NCBI RefSeq assembly: GCF_024295805.1
Contig: NZ_JANCLX010000001.1
Coordinates: 411,846-475,845 of the forward strand
DNA length: 64,000 nucleotides
Source: Streptomyces cucumeris
GTDB lineage: Bacteria > Actinomycetota > Actinomycetes > Streptomycetales > Streptomycetaceae
Reading direction: 5' to 3'
The notes beneath the pieces were generated by a model, which did no database searches, was not told the DNA's origin, and saw only the letters and a program-made list of their open reading frames with translations. Below, in pieces: positions 35,640 to 44,176 of the stretch (its first letter is position 1; each line of letters starts with the position of its first letter). The position numbers and the translations under genes are program-made.

Positions 35640-37514
35640 ATGGGGCCCGCCGCACGACCAGCCGCACCGTCGACCACGTCCGGCGCCGCGCCCCCACGCC
35701 GCCGGGTGCCCGCGATGGCCGCGGCGGCGGCGCTGGCCGCCGTGCTGGGCATCGCCCCGGCCGGTGCGGCGCAGACCGGTCCGGCGGACACCGCCCGGCA
35801 TGACACCCCCGCCAAGACCCCGGTGGCCCAGGGCTACGGCGGTGCGGTCTCCAGCGTGGACCCGGACGCCTCGGCGGCCGGGATCGAGGTGCTGCGGCGC
35901 GGCGGGAACGCGGTGGACGCGGCGGTCGCGACCGCCGCCGCCCTCGGTGTCACCGAGCCGTACTCGGCGGGCGTCGGCGGCGGTGGGTACCTGGTCTACT
36001 ACGACGCCAGGACGCACAAGGTGCACACCCTGGACGGCCGGGAGACCGCGCCGCTCAGCGCCGACGAGAAGCTCTTCCTCGGCGAGGACGGCAAACCGCT
36101 GCCGTTCGCCGACGCCGTCACCAGCGGGCTCAGTGTGGGCACCCCCGGCACCCCCGCCACCTGGGAGGACGCCCTCGACACATGGGGCACCCGGTCACTG
36201 GGACAGGTGCTGAAGCCCGCCGAGCAGCTCGCCCGCGACGGCTTCACCGTGGACGCCACCTTCCGCCAGCAGACCGCCGACAACGAGGCCCGCTTCAAGG
36301 ACTTCCCGGCCTCGGCCGAGCTGTTCCTGCCCGGCGGCAAGCTGCCGGTGGTCGGCTCCACCTTCACCAACCCCGATCTCGCCCGCACCTACGCCCTGCT
36401 GGCGAAGAAGGGCACCGGGGCGGTCTACAAGGGCGAGCTGGCCCGCGACATCGTCGACACCGTGCGCAAGCCCCCGGTGGACCCCAAGGCGGAGCGCACC
36501 GTACACCCGGGTGATCTGACCGCGCGCGACCTGCGGGAGTACCGCACCAAGCAGCAGGCGCCCACCCGCACCGGCTACCGCGGACTGGACGTCTACAGCA
36601 TGGCGCCCTCGTCCTCCGGCGGCACCAGCGTGGCCGAGGGGCTCAACATCCTGGAGCGGACCGACCTCTCCAAGCTGAGTAACCGCGACTACCTCCACCG
36701 CTATATCGAGGCCAGCCGGATCGCCTTCGCCGACCGCGGACGCTGGGTCGGCGACCCGGCCGCCGAGGACGTCCCCACCAAGGGGCTGACCTCCCAGCGG
36801 TTCGCCGACTCCCGGGCCTGCCTGATCAAGCCCGACGCGGTGCTCAAGAGCCCGGTGAAGCCCGGCGACCCGACCCGCCCGGGGAAGCCCGGAAGCTGTG
36901 ACACCCGCGGCCACGCCGCCCCCACCACCTACGAGGGCGAGAACACCACCCACCTCACGACGGCCGACAAGTGGGGCAACGTCGTCGCCTACACGCTCAC
37001 CATCGAGCAGACCGGCGGCAGCGGGATCACCGTCCCGGACCGCGGCTTCCTGCTCAACAACGAGCTGACCGACTTCTCCTTCGCACCCGCCGACCCGGCC
37101 GTCCACGACCCCAACCTGCCGGGTCCGGGGAAGCGGCCCCGGTCGTCGATGTCGCCGACGATCGTGCTCGACGACAACAAGCCGGTGCTGGCGCTCGGCT
37201 CACCCGGCGGCGCGACGATCATCACCACCGTGCTGCAGACGATGCTCAACCACCTCGACCGGGGCATGCCGCTGGTCGACGCCATCGCCGCACCACGCGC
37301 CAGCCAGCGCAACGCGGCCCAGACCGAGCTGGAACCGGGGTTGTGGAACGGCGCCGAGCGCGCCGAACTGGAGGCGCTCGGCCACTCCTTCAAGCAGAAC
37401 CCGGAGATCGGCGCCGCGACCGGTGTCCAGCGGCTGCCCGGCGGGAAGTGGCTGGCCGCGGCCGAGACGCAACGACGCGGCGGCGGCTCGGCGATGGTGG
37501 TCCGGCCCGGCTGA
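35640..37514 (+). CDS. ggt: Gamma-glutamyltransferase (exported)
   Basis: About 624 residues with an N-terminal hydrophobic signal (AMAAAAALAAVLGIAPAGAA). It cleaves or transfers the gamma-glutamyl group of glutathione-like compounds after self-processing. The small-subunit start with the nucleophile Thr is in NTTHLTTADKWGNVVAYT; GSGITVPDRGFLLNNELTDF and SPGGATIITTV line the active site. GGNAVDAAVATAAALGVTEP is the large-subunit signature. The ATG at 35640 is chosen over that at 35628, since GGAGG precedes it by 5 nt. The organism probably makes mycothiol, so the natural substrate is unclear. Confidence 0.93.
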   Translation: MGPAARPAAPSTTSGAAPPRRRVPAMAAAAALAAVLGIAPAGAAQTGPADTARHDTPAKTPVAQGYGGAVSSVDPDASAAGIEVLRRGGNAVDAAVATAAALGVTEPYSAGVGGGGYLVYYDARTHKVHTLDGRETAPLSADEKLFLGEDGKPLPFADAVTSGLSVGTPGTPATWEDALDTWGTRSLGQVLKPAEQLARDGFTVDATFRQQTADNEARFKDFPASAELFLPGGKLPVVGSTFTNPDLARTYALLAKKGTGAVYKGELARDIVDTVRKPPVDPKAERTVHPGDLTARDLREYRTKQQAPTRTGYRGLDVYSMAPSSSGGTSVAEGLNILERTDLSKLSNRDYLHRYIEASRIAFADRGRWVGDPAAEDVPTKGLTSQRFADSRACLIKPDAVLKSPVKPGDPTRPGKPGSCDTRGHAAPTTYEGENTTHLTTADKWGNVVAYTLTIEQTGGSGITVPDRGFLLNNELTDFSFAPADPAVHDPNLPGPGKRPRSSMSPTIVLDDNKPVLALGSPGGATIITTVLQTMLNHLDRGMPLVDAIAAPRASQRNAAQTELEPGLWNGAERAELEALGHSFKQNPEIGAATGVQRLPGGKWLAAAETQRRGGGSAMVVRPG

Positions 37515-37537
37515 CGGACCGCCCTGCTGACCGCGAC

Positions 37538-37571
37538 CGGGCCGGTCTCCCCCGCACGGGGGACCGGCCCG
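37538..37571. terminator. Bidirectional terminator between ggt and isochorismatase
   Basis: A long inverted repeat, CGGGCCGGTC pairing with GACCGGCCCG, continued by CCCCC/GGGGG with one bulged base and a 3-nt loop. It lies between converging genes. Confidence 0.7.
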
Positions 37572-37604
37572 GCCGCACGTTCCGGCGGGTCCGGCGTGGC
37601 CGGC

Positions 37605-38159
37605 TCAGCCCAGCAGGGAGATGAGCTCGTCGGCCGTCCCGGTCTCCCCGAGCCGCGGGAAGATCCGCTCGACGCTGTTGCGGTGCGCCTCGGGATCCAT
37701 GTCGGTCACCGCGTCGGTCGCGACGGTCACGTGGTACCCGTGCTCGTACGCGGCCCGTGCGGTCGACTCCACGCCGATGCTGGTGGCGATCCCGCCCAGC
37801 ACCACCTGGGTCACCCCGCGGCGGCGCAGCCGGAGGTCGAGATCGGTGCCGTGGAAGGCGCCCCAGGTGTGCTTGGTGACCACGATGTCGTCGTCCGTGC
37901 GCCCGAGTCCGGGCGCGAGCTCGGCGAAGTCCGCGGGCCGCGGCCCCGGGCGGCTGGGCCCCGACTCGGTACGGCCCGGCGCCCCGGCCACCACCCGCAC
38001 CAGCACCACCGGCAGTCCGCGCGCACGGAAGGCGGCGGCCAGCCGGGCCGCCCGCTCCACCACCTCGGCGGCGGGGTGCGCGGTGGGCAGCGCGGTGATG
38101 CCCTTCTGGAGGTCGACCAGGACCAGGGCGGTGTCCGGGTCGAGCGTGGTGGCGGTCAT
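37605..38159 (-). CDS. Isochorismatase-family hydrolase, catalytic Cys replaced
   Basis: A 184-residue cysteine-hydrolase-fold protein. The catalytic Asp (ALVLVDLQKGI) and Lys (VVTKHTWGAFHGTDL) are present. The loop that normally carries the nucleophile Cys (consensus TDxCV) reads ATSIGVESTARAA, with Gly at the Cys position. As in true isochorismatases that lack Cys, chemistry may be vinyl-ether hydrolysis rather than amide cleavage, or another reaction. AGGAG lies 5 nt before the ATG. It follows the MarR gene by 64 bp in the same direction. Confidence 0.87.
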   Translation of the reverse strand: MTATTLDPDTALVLVDLQKGITALPTAHPAAEVVERAARLAAAFRARGLPVVLVRVVAGAPGRTESGPSRPGPRPADFAELAPGLGRTDDDIVVTKHTWGAFHGTDLDLRLRRRGVTQVVLGGIATSIGVESTARAAYEHGYHVTVATDAVTDMDPEAHRNSVERIFPRLGETGTADELISLLG

Positions 38160-38223
38160 CAGGGCTCCTGAGCGGTAGGGGCGGATCAGCCACGGGTCCG
38201 GCATCCCGTCGACCGGGCTCGCG

Positions 38224-38667
38224 TCACTCCTCGACCAGTCGTCTCAGCAAGGCGGTGGCCTCGGCCAGGGTGCGGCGCTCGTCCGCGTCGAGACGGGTGG
38301 CGATCGCCTCCAGCAGCCAGCTCTGCTTGGCCTGCCGTACGGCGGCGATCGCGCGCAGCCCCTCCTCGGTGACCGAGAAGTCGATCTGCCGGCCGTCGGT
38401 GGGGTGCGGGGTGCGCTCGACCAGCCCCCGCTCCTCCAGCGCGGCGAGGATCGCGCGCATCGACTGGGGGCGGATCAGCTCAGCGCGGGCCAGGGCCGCG
38501 GTGGTGGCCGGACCGCCGGTGTCCAGACGGCTGAGCACACTGCGCTGGGACGGGGTCAGCTCACCGAGCGGTGAAGCCGCCCGCATCCGCCGCATCAGTT
38601 GCCCGACGACGGCCGAGAGGTCGGCGGCCACGCGCTCCTGGGCGCGGGTCTCCGGGTGGGGTGCCAT
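38224..38667 (-). CDS. MarR-family regulator
   Basis: A 147-residue winged-helix protein: LTPSQRSVLSRLDTGGPATT, recognition helix ELIRPQSMRAILAALEERGL, wing RTPHPTDGRQIDFSVTEEG. It probably controls itself and the isochorismatase-type gene downstream. A complete promoter is visible: TTGCCA-N18-TACGGT ending 7 nt before the ATG, with no ribosome binding site, so a leaderless mRNA is expected. Confidence 0.88.
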   Translation of the reverse strand: MAPHPETRAQERVAADLSAVVGQLMRRMRAASPLGELTPSQRSVLSRLDTGGPATTAALARAELIRPQSMRAILAALEERGLVERTPHPTDGRQIDFSVTEEGLRAIAAVRQAKQSWLLEAIATRLDADERRTLAEATALLRRLVEE

Positions 38668-38674
38668 GGGTTCG

Positions 38675-38704
38675 ACCGTACGATTTCAACAGCCGGACTG
38701 GCAA
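38675..38704 (-). promoter_or_regulatory. Leaderless promoter of the MarR gene
   Basis: On the minus strand, TTGCCA (38704-38699) and TACGGT (38680-38675) are spaced by 18 bp. The -10 ends 7 nt before the start codon. Confidence 0.5.
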
Positions 38705-38828
38705 GTTTGGCTGTCATGTGCGGAGCAGGAAAACCGTCCGTAGCACGCCCGTAACCGGATCCGTAACACGCGGGGTGTCGAATGCGGGCCAGGGGGGTGA
38801 AGGCGGTCAGGGGGAGAGGGGTGGCGAT

Positions 38829-40427
38829 GTGGGCGGGCAACTCCCCGCCGAGGTCGGTGAGTTCGCGGACTTCCTGCGGGCGCTGACGCGGCGGCTGGAC
38901 CGGGGGGCGGGGTGGTACGGCGTCTTCGCGCGGCGCGACCCGAAGGGTCTGGAAGCGTGTCTGGACGGCCATGAGGTGCCACCCTGGGACGTGGTCCAGG
39001 CGCTGCTCCAGGACCTCTCCGTCCATGACAGCCCGCAGGCGGCGCGGGACGCGGCGGCCCGCGCGGCCGACCTCTACCGGGCATCGGTCCGGGTCTACGA
39101 CACCGAGGTCGGCGGAGCCGCGGCGCTCCGGGAGCGGCTGGAGGCGATGCGGAGCGAACAGCACCGCGCGGCCGGACGCGAGCGCCACCTCCAGGAGACC
39201 CTGCACACCGCCGCCGACCCCGCTGCGCGGGACGCCCTGAACGCGGATCTCGCGTGGGCGCGCGACGACCGGGAACGCGCGACGGCCCGCTGCGAGGAAC
39301 TGAGCGCCCGCCTCACCGCCCTCGATGACGTCCCGGGCGACGGGCACGACCCCGCCCGCACCGGAGCCGGTGGCTATCCGTCAGGTGAGCGGGGCTCGGA
39401 TGGGCGTGCGCCCGACGGTTACGGTTCCGACCGCCTCCAGTCCGGTGGCCACGGTCCGGGCGGGCCCGAGCGGGGGCTGCTGCCCGATGACCTCGTGCCC
39501 GATGGCCGTGCCGCGGACGGGTACGGTCCCGACCACCTTCAGCCCGGTGGCCGTAGCCCGGAGCGGCCCGAGCGGGAGACGCTCCGGCCCGATGGTGGCG
39601 GGGATCCGGGCGCTGCGCCGGAGTCGGGCCTCGAACATCCGACCCCCGCTGCTCGTTCGCGTCCCCGCGGCGCGCGCTTCGCCGGGGTCGAGGCCGACGA
39701 CGGTGACGGGGGCGGGGGAGCGGCGCCGCACCCGGACCCCGCTCCCGCCCCGGCGGTGGACACCGCTGAGGCCCCCGCGACGCCCCGGGGAGCCCGGTTC
39801 GCCGGGGCGTACGGCGACGGGGGTGGCCCCCGGCGCCGGCGCCGCGGAGGGCGGGACGAGAGCGCGACCCACCGCGCCGTACGGGAGGCGGCCCGGCGCG
39901 GTGAGGCACACCGCGCCGCCGCCGAGGCCGTCACCCGGCTCGGCAGTCTGCGGGCGCAGGGGCGCGGCGGTGAGGCGCATATGGTGCTGTGCGAGACCGC
40001 CGCCTGGCCCGCCCCGCGGCTGCCGGTGCTCGCCGCGGAGCTGGAGCGCGCCGGGCTCGGGGCGGATGTGGCCACGCTGCTCTGGGAGATGGCGTGCCTT
40101 CCGCCCGCGCGCCTGGCCGCCGCCGCGGAGGCCCTGATGCGGGCGGGCCGGGAGGCCGACGGCGAACGGCTGCTGCGGCAGAGCGTCGCCCGCCCGGTCG
40201 CGGAGACCGCGCACACCGCGCTCGCGCTGGTCGCGGCGGGTGCCGGACATGAGGCGGACCTGCTGCTGCGGGCGTTGCTCCGGGCCCGCAGCCCGGAGGA
40301 GGCGGCGGGGGCGGCAGGTGAGGATCCAGCCACATTGGTTCCGCTGCTCCTGGACGCCGCGGACCGGGTGTCCGCCAGTAGCCGTAACGATCTCGCTCTA
40401 GCACTGCGTACAGCCGGTCTGGCCTGA
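38829..40427 (+). CDS. Streptomyces unknown with internal repeats and helical C-terminus
   Basis: About 532 residues. The N-terminus (EFADFLRALTRRLDRG, CLDGHEVPPWDVVQALLQDL) resembles the degenerate XRE-like module of many Streptomyces proteins. A charged coiled-coil-like stretch follows (ALRERLEAMRSEQHRAAGRE). The middle has two copies of a ~30-residue Gly/Pro/Asp repeat and two RGARFAG motifs. The last ~160 residues are alanine-rich helical repeats (AVTRLGSLRAQGRGGEAHM, LVAAGAGHEADLLLRALLRA). No function assigned. GTG at 38829 is preferred with GGGGGAGAGG upstream; a GTG at 38775 would add codons with poor third-position GC. Confidence 0.65.
   Translation: MGGQLPAEVGEFADFLRALTRRLDRGAGWYGVFARRDPKGLEACLDGHEVPPWDVVQALLQDLSVHDSPQAARDAAARAADLYRASVRVYDTEVGGAAALRERLEAMRSEQHRAAGRERHLQETLHTAADPAARDALNADLAWARDDRERATARCEELSARLTALDDVPGDGHDPARTGAGGYPSGERGSDGRAPDGYGSDRLQSGGHGPGGPERGLLPDDLVPDGRAADGYGPDHLQPGGRSPERPERETLRPDGGGDPGAAPESGLEHPTPAARSRPRGARFAGVEADDGDGGGGAAPHPDPAPAPAVDTAEAPATPRGARFAGAYGDGGGPRRRRRGGRDESATHRAVREAARRGEAHRAAAEAVTRLGSLRAQGRGGEAHMVLCETAAWPAPRLPVLAAELERAGLGADVATLLWEMACLPPARLAAAAEALMRAGREADGERLLRQSVARPVAETAHTALALVAAGAGHEADLLLRALLRARSPEEAAGAAGEDPATLVPLLLDAADRVSASSRNDLALALRTAGLA
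39399..39593 (+). repeat. Two direct ~90-bp coding repeats
   Basis: Units at 39399-39488 and 39501-39593 encode the related peptides DGRAPDGYGSDRLQSGG... and DGRAADGYGPDHLQPGG..., 30 and 31 residues long and separated by four residues. They form a low-complexity linker within the unknown protein. Confidence 0.7.
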
Positions 40428-40493
40428 TGCGACGCGAACTCTGAATGTCTTCATTGAGTAACGGCGGCGGTATTGCCAGAGTGGTGAGTGCGC

Positions 40494-40533
40494 TTCTACG
40501 TTCTTCACCACAGCCGGATTCTACGTGCGTAGA
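40494..40533. promoter_or_regulatory. Candidate operator of the pyrimidine-degradation operon
   Basis: TCTACG-TG-CGTAGA, a perfect 14-bp palindrome at 40520-40533. TTCTACGT occurs at its left arm and again 25 bp upstream at 40494. Located 56-95 bp before the ureidopropionase start. The rest of the 161-bp gap holds a TTGACG at 40540 but no clear -10. Confidence 0.45.
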
Positions 40534-40588
40534 CACAGGTTGACGACGGGGGTAAGCCCTCGGAGCACCTGCTGTGAAGGAGCTGATC

Positions 40589-41431
40589 ATGGCCAATGTC
40601 GTACGTGCCGCTCTCGTCCAGGCCACCTGGACCGGCGATACCGAATCAATGATCGCGAAGCATGAGGAGTACGCCCGGCAGGCGGCCGCCCAGGGCGCGA
40701 AGGTGATCGGCTTCCAGGAGGTGTTCAACGCCCCGTACTTCTGTCAGGTGCAGGAGGCGGAGCACTACCGATGGGCCGAACGGGTACCGGACGGGCCGAC
40801 CGTCCAGCGGATGCAGGCGCTGGCCCGGGAGACCGGCATGGTCATCGTGGTGCCGGTCTACGAGGTCGAGCAGTCCGGCTTCTTCTACAACACCGCCGCC
40901 GTGATCGACGCGGACGGCAGCTACCTCGGCAAGTACCGCAAGCACCACATCCCCCAGGTCAAGGGGTTCTGGGAGAAGTACTACTTCAAGCCCGGCAACA
41001 TGGGCTGGCCGGTGTTCGACACCGCCGTCGGCAAGGTCGGCGTCTACATCTGCTACGACCGTCACTTCCCGGAGGGCTGGCGCGAGCTGGGGCTCGCCGG
41101 CGCCCAGCTGGTCTACAACCCGTCGGCGACCTCGCGCGGTCTGTCCGCGTATCTGTGGCAGCTGGAGCAGCCCGCCGCGGCCGTCGCCAACGAGTACTTC
41201 GTCGCCGCCATCAACCGCGTGGGCGTGGAGGAGCACGGCGACAACGACTTCTACGGCACCAGCTACTTCGTCGACCCGCGCGGCCAGTTCGTCGGCGAGG
41301 TGGCCAGCGACAAGGAGGAGGAACTGATCGTCAGGGACCTCGACTTCGGGCTCATCGACGAGGTGCGCCAGCAGTGGGCCTTCTACCGCGACCGGCGTCC
41401 CGACGCCTACGAGGGGCTGGTGAAGCCGTGA
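40589..41431 (+). CDS. Beta-ureidopropionase (nitrilase superfamily)
   Basis: A 280-residue carbon-nitrogen hydrolase. The Glu-Lys-Cys triad is visible in GFQEVFNAPYFCQ, KYRKHHIPQV and YICYDRHFPEGW. It hydrolyses N-carbamoyl-beta-alanine to beta-alanine, CO2 and ammonia, the last step of reductive pyrimidine breakdown. The closely matching context (dihydropyrimidinase two genes on) supports this over other nitrilases. AAGGAG lies 6 nt before the ATG at 40589. Its stop overlaps the aminotransferase start (GTGA). Confidence 0.9.
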   Translation: MANVVRAALVQATWTGDTESMIAKHEEYARQAAAQGAKVIGFQEVFNAPYFCQVQEAEHYRWAERVPDGPTVQRMQALARETGMVIVVPVYEVEQSGFFYNTAAVIDADGSYLGKYRKHHIPQVKGFWEKYYFKPGNMGWPVFDTAVGKVGVYICYDRHFPEGWRELGLAGAQLVYNPSATSRGLSAYLWQLEQPAAAVANEYFVAAINRVGVEEHGDNDFYGTSYFVDPRGQFVGEVASDKEEELIVRDLDFGLIDEVRQQWAFYRDRRPDAYEGLVKP

Positions 41432-42756
41432 CCGAGCAGCCCTCCGGCGTCCACGCGGCGCTGCACCGGCGCCATCGGGCGGTGCTGCCCGACTGGCTGG
41501 CCCTCTACTACCAGCGGCCCATCGAGATCACCCACGGTGAGGGGCGGCATGTCTGGGACGCGGACGGCAACCGCTACCTCGACTTCTTCGGCGGCATCCT
41601 CACCACGATGACCGCCCATGCGCTGCCCGAGGTCACCAAGGCGATCAGCGAGCAGGCGGGCCGGATCCTGCACAGCTCCACGCTCTACCTCGACCGTCCG
41701 ATGGTGGACCTGGCCGAGCGCGTCGCCGCGCTGTCCGGCATCCCCGACGCGCGGGTCTTCTTCACCACCTCCGGCACCGAGGCCAATGACACGGCCCTGC
41801 TGCTGGCCACCACCCACCGCCGCTCCAACCAGATCCTGGCGATGCGCAACAGCTACCACGGCCGGTCCTTCTCGGCCGTGGGCATCACCGGCAACCGCTC
41901 CTGGTCGCCGACCAGCCTGTCCCCGCTTCAGACCCTGTACGTCCACGGCGGGGTGCGCGGACGGGGACCCTTCGCCCACCTCACCGACGCCGAGTTCATC
42001 CAGGCGTGTGTGGCCGACCTCGAGGACATCCTCGGCCAGACGCACGGCAACGTCGCCGCGCTGATCGCCGAACCGGTCCAGGGCGTCGGCGGGTTCACCT
42101 CACCGCCCGACGGGCTGTTCGCCGCCTTCCGCGAGGTGCTCGACCGGCACGGCATCCTGTGGATCACCGATGAGGTGCAGACCGGCTGGGGCCGCACCGG
42201 AGACCACTTCTGGGGCTGGCAGGCCCATGAGGGCTCCGGGCCGCCGGACATCCTCACCTTCGCCAAGGGCATCGGCAACGGTATGTCCATCGGCGGGGTG
42301 GTGGCCCGCGCCGAGGTCATGAACTGCCTGGACGCCAACTCCATCTCCACCTTCGGCGGCAGCCCGGTCACCATGGCCGCGGGCCTCGCCAACCTCAACC
42401 ACCTCGTGGAGCACGACCTCCAGGGCAATGCCCGCCGGGTCGGCGGACTGCTGATCGAGCGGCTGCGGGCCGCGACCGCCGGTCTGGACACCGTCCGCGA
42501 AGTACGCGGCCGTGGGCTGATGATCGGTCTCGAACTGGTCGAGCCCGGCACCGACCGGCCGTCCCCCGAGGCCGCCTCCACCGTGCTGGAGGCCGCCCGT
42601 GAGGGCGGACTGCTCATCGGCAAGGGCGGCGGGCACAACAGCAGCGCGCTGCGCATCGCCCCGCCGCTGAGCCTCACCGTCGCCGAGGCGGAGGAGGGCG
42701 CGGAGATCCTCGAGGCAGCCCTCAAGGCCACCCAGTCCGGAAGGAGTGCGAGCTGA
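41428..42756 (+). CDS. Class III aminotransferase (beta-alanine/alanine-glyoxylate type)
   Basis: A 442-residue PLP enzyme. FFTTSGTEANDTALLLA, WITDEVQTGWGRTGDHF and the PLP lysine in DILTFAKGIGNGMSIGG are conserved. In this operon it most likely moves the amino group of beta-alanine or beta-aminoisobutyrate to pyruvate or glyoxylate. GTG start overlapping the ureidopropionase stop; its own stop overlaps the hydantoinase ATG by one base. Confidence 0.9.
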   Translation: MTEQPSGVHAALHRRHRAVLPDWLALYYQRPIEITHGEGRHVWDADGNRYLDFFGGILTTMTAHALPEVTKAISEQAGRILHSSTLYLDRPMVDLAERVAALSGIPDARVFFTTSGTEANDTALLLATTHRRSNQILAMRNSYHGRSFSAVGITGNRSWSPTSLSPLQTLYVHGGVRGRGPFAHLTDAEFIQACVADLEDILGQTHGNVAALIAEPVQGVGGFTSPPDGLFAAFREVLDRHGILWITDEVQTGWGRTGDHFWGWQAHEGSGPPDILTFAKGIGNGMSIGGVVARAEVMNCLDANSISTFGGSPVTMAAGLANLNHLVEHDLQGNARRVGGLLIERLRAATAGLDTVREVRGRGLMIGLELVEPGTDRPSPEAASTVLEAAREGGLLIGKGGGHNSSALRIAPPLSLTVAEAEEGAEILEAALKATQSGRSAS

Positions 42757-44156
42757 TGCCCCGTACCGTGATCCGTGGCGGGCTCGTCATCACCGCCGCC
42801 GAGGAGACCCACGCCGACGTCCTGATCGAGGACGAGAAGATCGTGGCCCTGGCCGCATCCGACAGCGAGTGCGCCCGCGGCTGGACCGCCGACCGCACCC
42901 TCGACGCCACCGGGAAGTACGTCATCCCGGGCGGCGTCGATCCGCACACCCATATGGAGATGCCGTTCGGCGGCACCTTCGCCGCCGACACCTTCGAGAC
43001 CGGTACCCGGGCCGCGGCCTGGGGCGGCACCACCACCATCGTCGACTTCGCCATCCAGACCAAGGGCCACGCACTGCGCGAGGGCCTGGACGCCTGGCAT
43101 CTGAAGGCGAGCGGCAACTGCGCCATCGACTACGGCTTCCACATGATCCTCTCCGATGTCGACCAGGGGTCGCTCAAGGAGATGGACCTGCTGGTGGAGG
43201 AGGGCGTGAGCAGTTTCAAGCTGTTCATGGCCTATCCGGGCGTCTTCTACAGCGACGACGGCCAGATCCTGCGCGCCATGCAGCGCGGCGCCGCCAACGG
43301 CGGGCTGATCATGATGCACGCCGAGAACGGCATCGCCATCGACGTCCTGGTCGAACAGGCCCTCGCCGAGGGCAGGACCGACCCCCGCTACCACGGCGAG
43401 GTCCGCAAGGCGCTGCTGGAGTCCGAGGCCACCCACCGCGCCATCCAGCTCGCCCGGGTGGCCGGTGCCCCGCTCTACGTGGTGCACGTCTCCGCCGAGG
43501 AGGCCGTGGCCGAGCTGACCCAGGCCCGGGACAAGGGGCTGCCGGTCTTCGGCGAGACCTGTCCGCAGTACCTCTTCCTGTCCACCGACAACCTCGCGGA
43601 ACCGGACTTCGAGGGCGCCAAGTACGTATGCTCCACCCCGCTGCGGCCGCGGGAGCACCAGGCGGCGCTGTGGCGGGGCTTGCGCACCAACGACCTCCAG
43701 GTCGTCTCCACCGACCACTGCCCCTTCTGCTTCACCGGTCAGAAGGAGCTGGGCCGCGGGGACTTCTCGAAGATCCCCAACGGTATGCCGGGGGTGGAGC
43801 ACCGGATGGACCTGCTCCACCAGGCCGTGGTGGACGGCCATATCTCCCGCCGCCGCTGGATCGAGATCGCCTGCGCCACCCCGGCCCGGATGTTCGGCCT
43901 CTACCCGAAGAAGGGCACCATCGCCCCGGGCGCCGACGCCGACGTGGTCATCTACGACCCCGCCGCCGAGCAGACCCTGTCGGTGGAGACCCACCATATG
44001 AACGTCGACTACTCGGCCTACGAGGGCAAGCAGATCACCGGGCAGGTCCAGACCGTGCTGTCGCGCGGCACCACCGTGATCGACCAGCGGGAGTACACCG
44101 GGCGGGCCGGACACGGCCGCTATGTGCCGCGCGCCACCTGTCAGTACCTCTCCTGA
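42756..44156 (+). CDS. hydA: Dihydropyrimidinase / D-hydantoinase
   Basis: A 466-residue cyclic amidohydrolase. Metal motifs: GGVDPHTHMEMPFGG, carboxylated Lys in SSFKLFMAYPG, MMHAENG, YVVHVSAEEA and STDHCPF. It opens dihydrouracil, dihydrothymine or 5-substituted hydantoins to the N-carbamoyl amino acid used by the ureidopropionase. It is the third gene of a tightly coupled unit. It is a distant relative of the allantoinase at 3907-5265 but lacks that enzyme's signature. Confidence 0.93.
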   Translation: MPRTVIRGGLVITAAEETHADVLIEDEKIVALAASDSECARGWTADRTLDATGKYVIPGGVDPHTHMEMPFGGTFAADTFETGTRAAAWGGTTTIVDFAIQTKGHALREGLDAWHLKASGNCAIDYGFHMILSDVDQGSLKEMDLLVEEGVSSFKLFMAYPGVFYSDDGQILRAMQRGAANGGLIMMHAENGIAIDVLVEQALAEGRTDPRYHGEVRKALLESEATHRAIQLARVAGAPLYVVHVSAEEAVAELTQARDKGLPVFGETCPQYLFLSTDNLAEPDFEGAKYVCSTPLRPREHQAALWRGLRTNDLQVVSTDHCPFCFTGQKELGRGDFSKIPNGMPGVEHRMDLLHQAVVDGHISRRRWIEIACATPARMFGLYPKKGTIAPGADADVVIYDPAAEQTLSVETHHMNVDYSAYEGKQITGQVQTVLSRGTTVIDQREYTGRAGHGRYVPRATCQYLS

Positions 44157-44176
44157 ACCCTGAACCTGGAGCAAGC

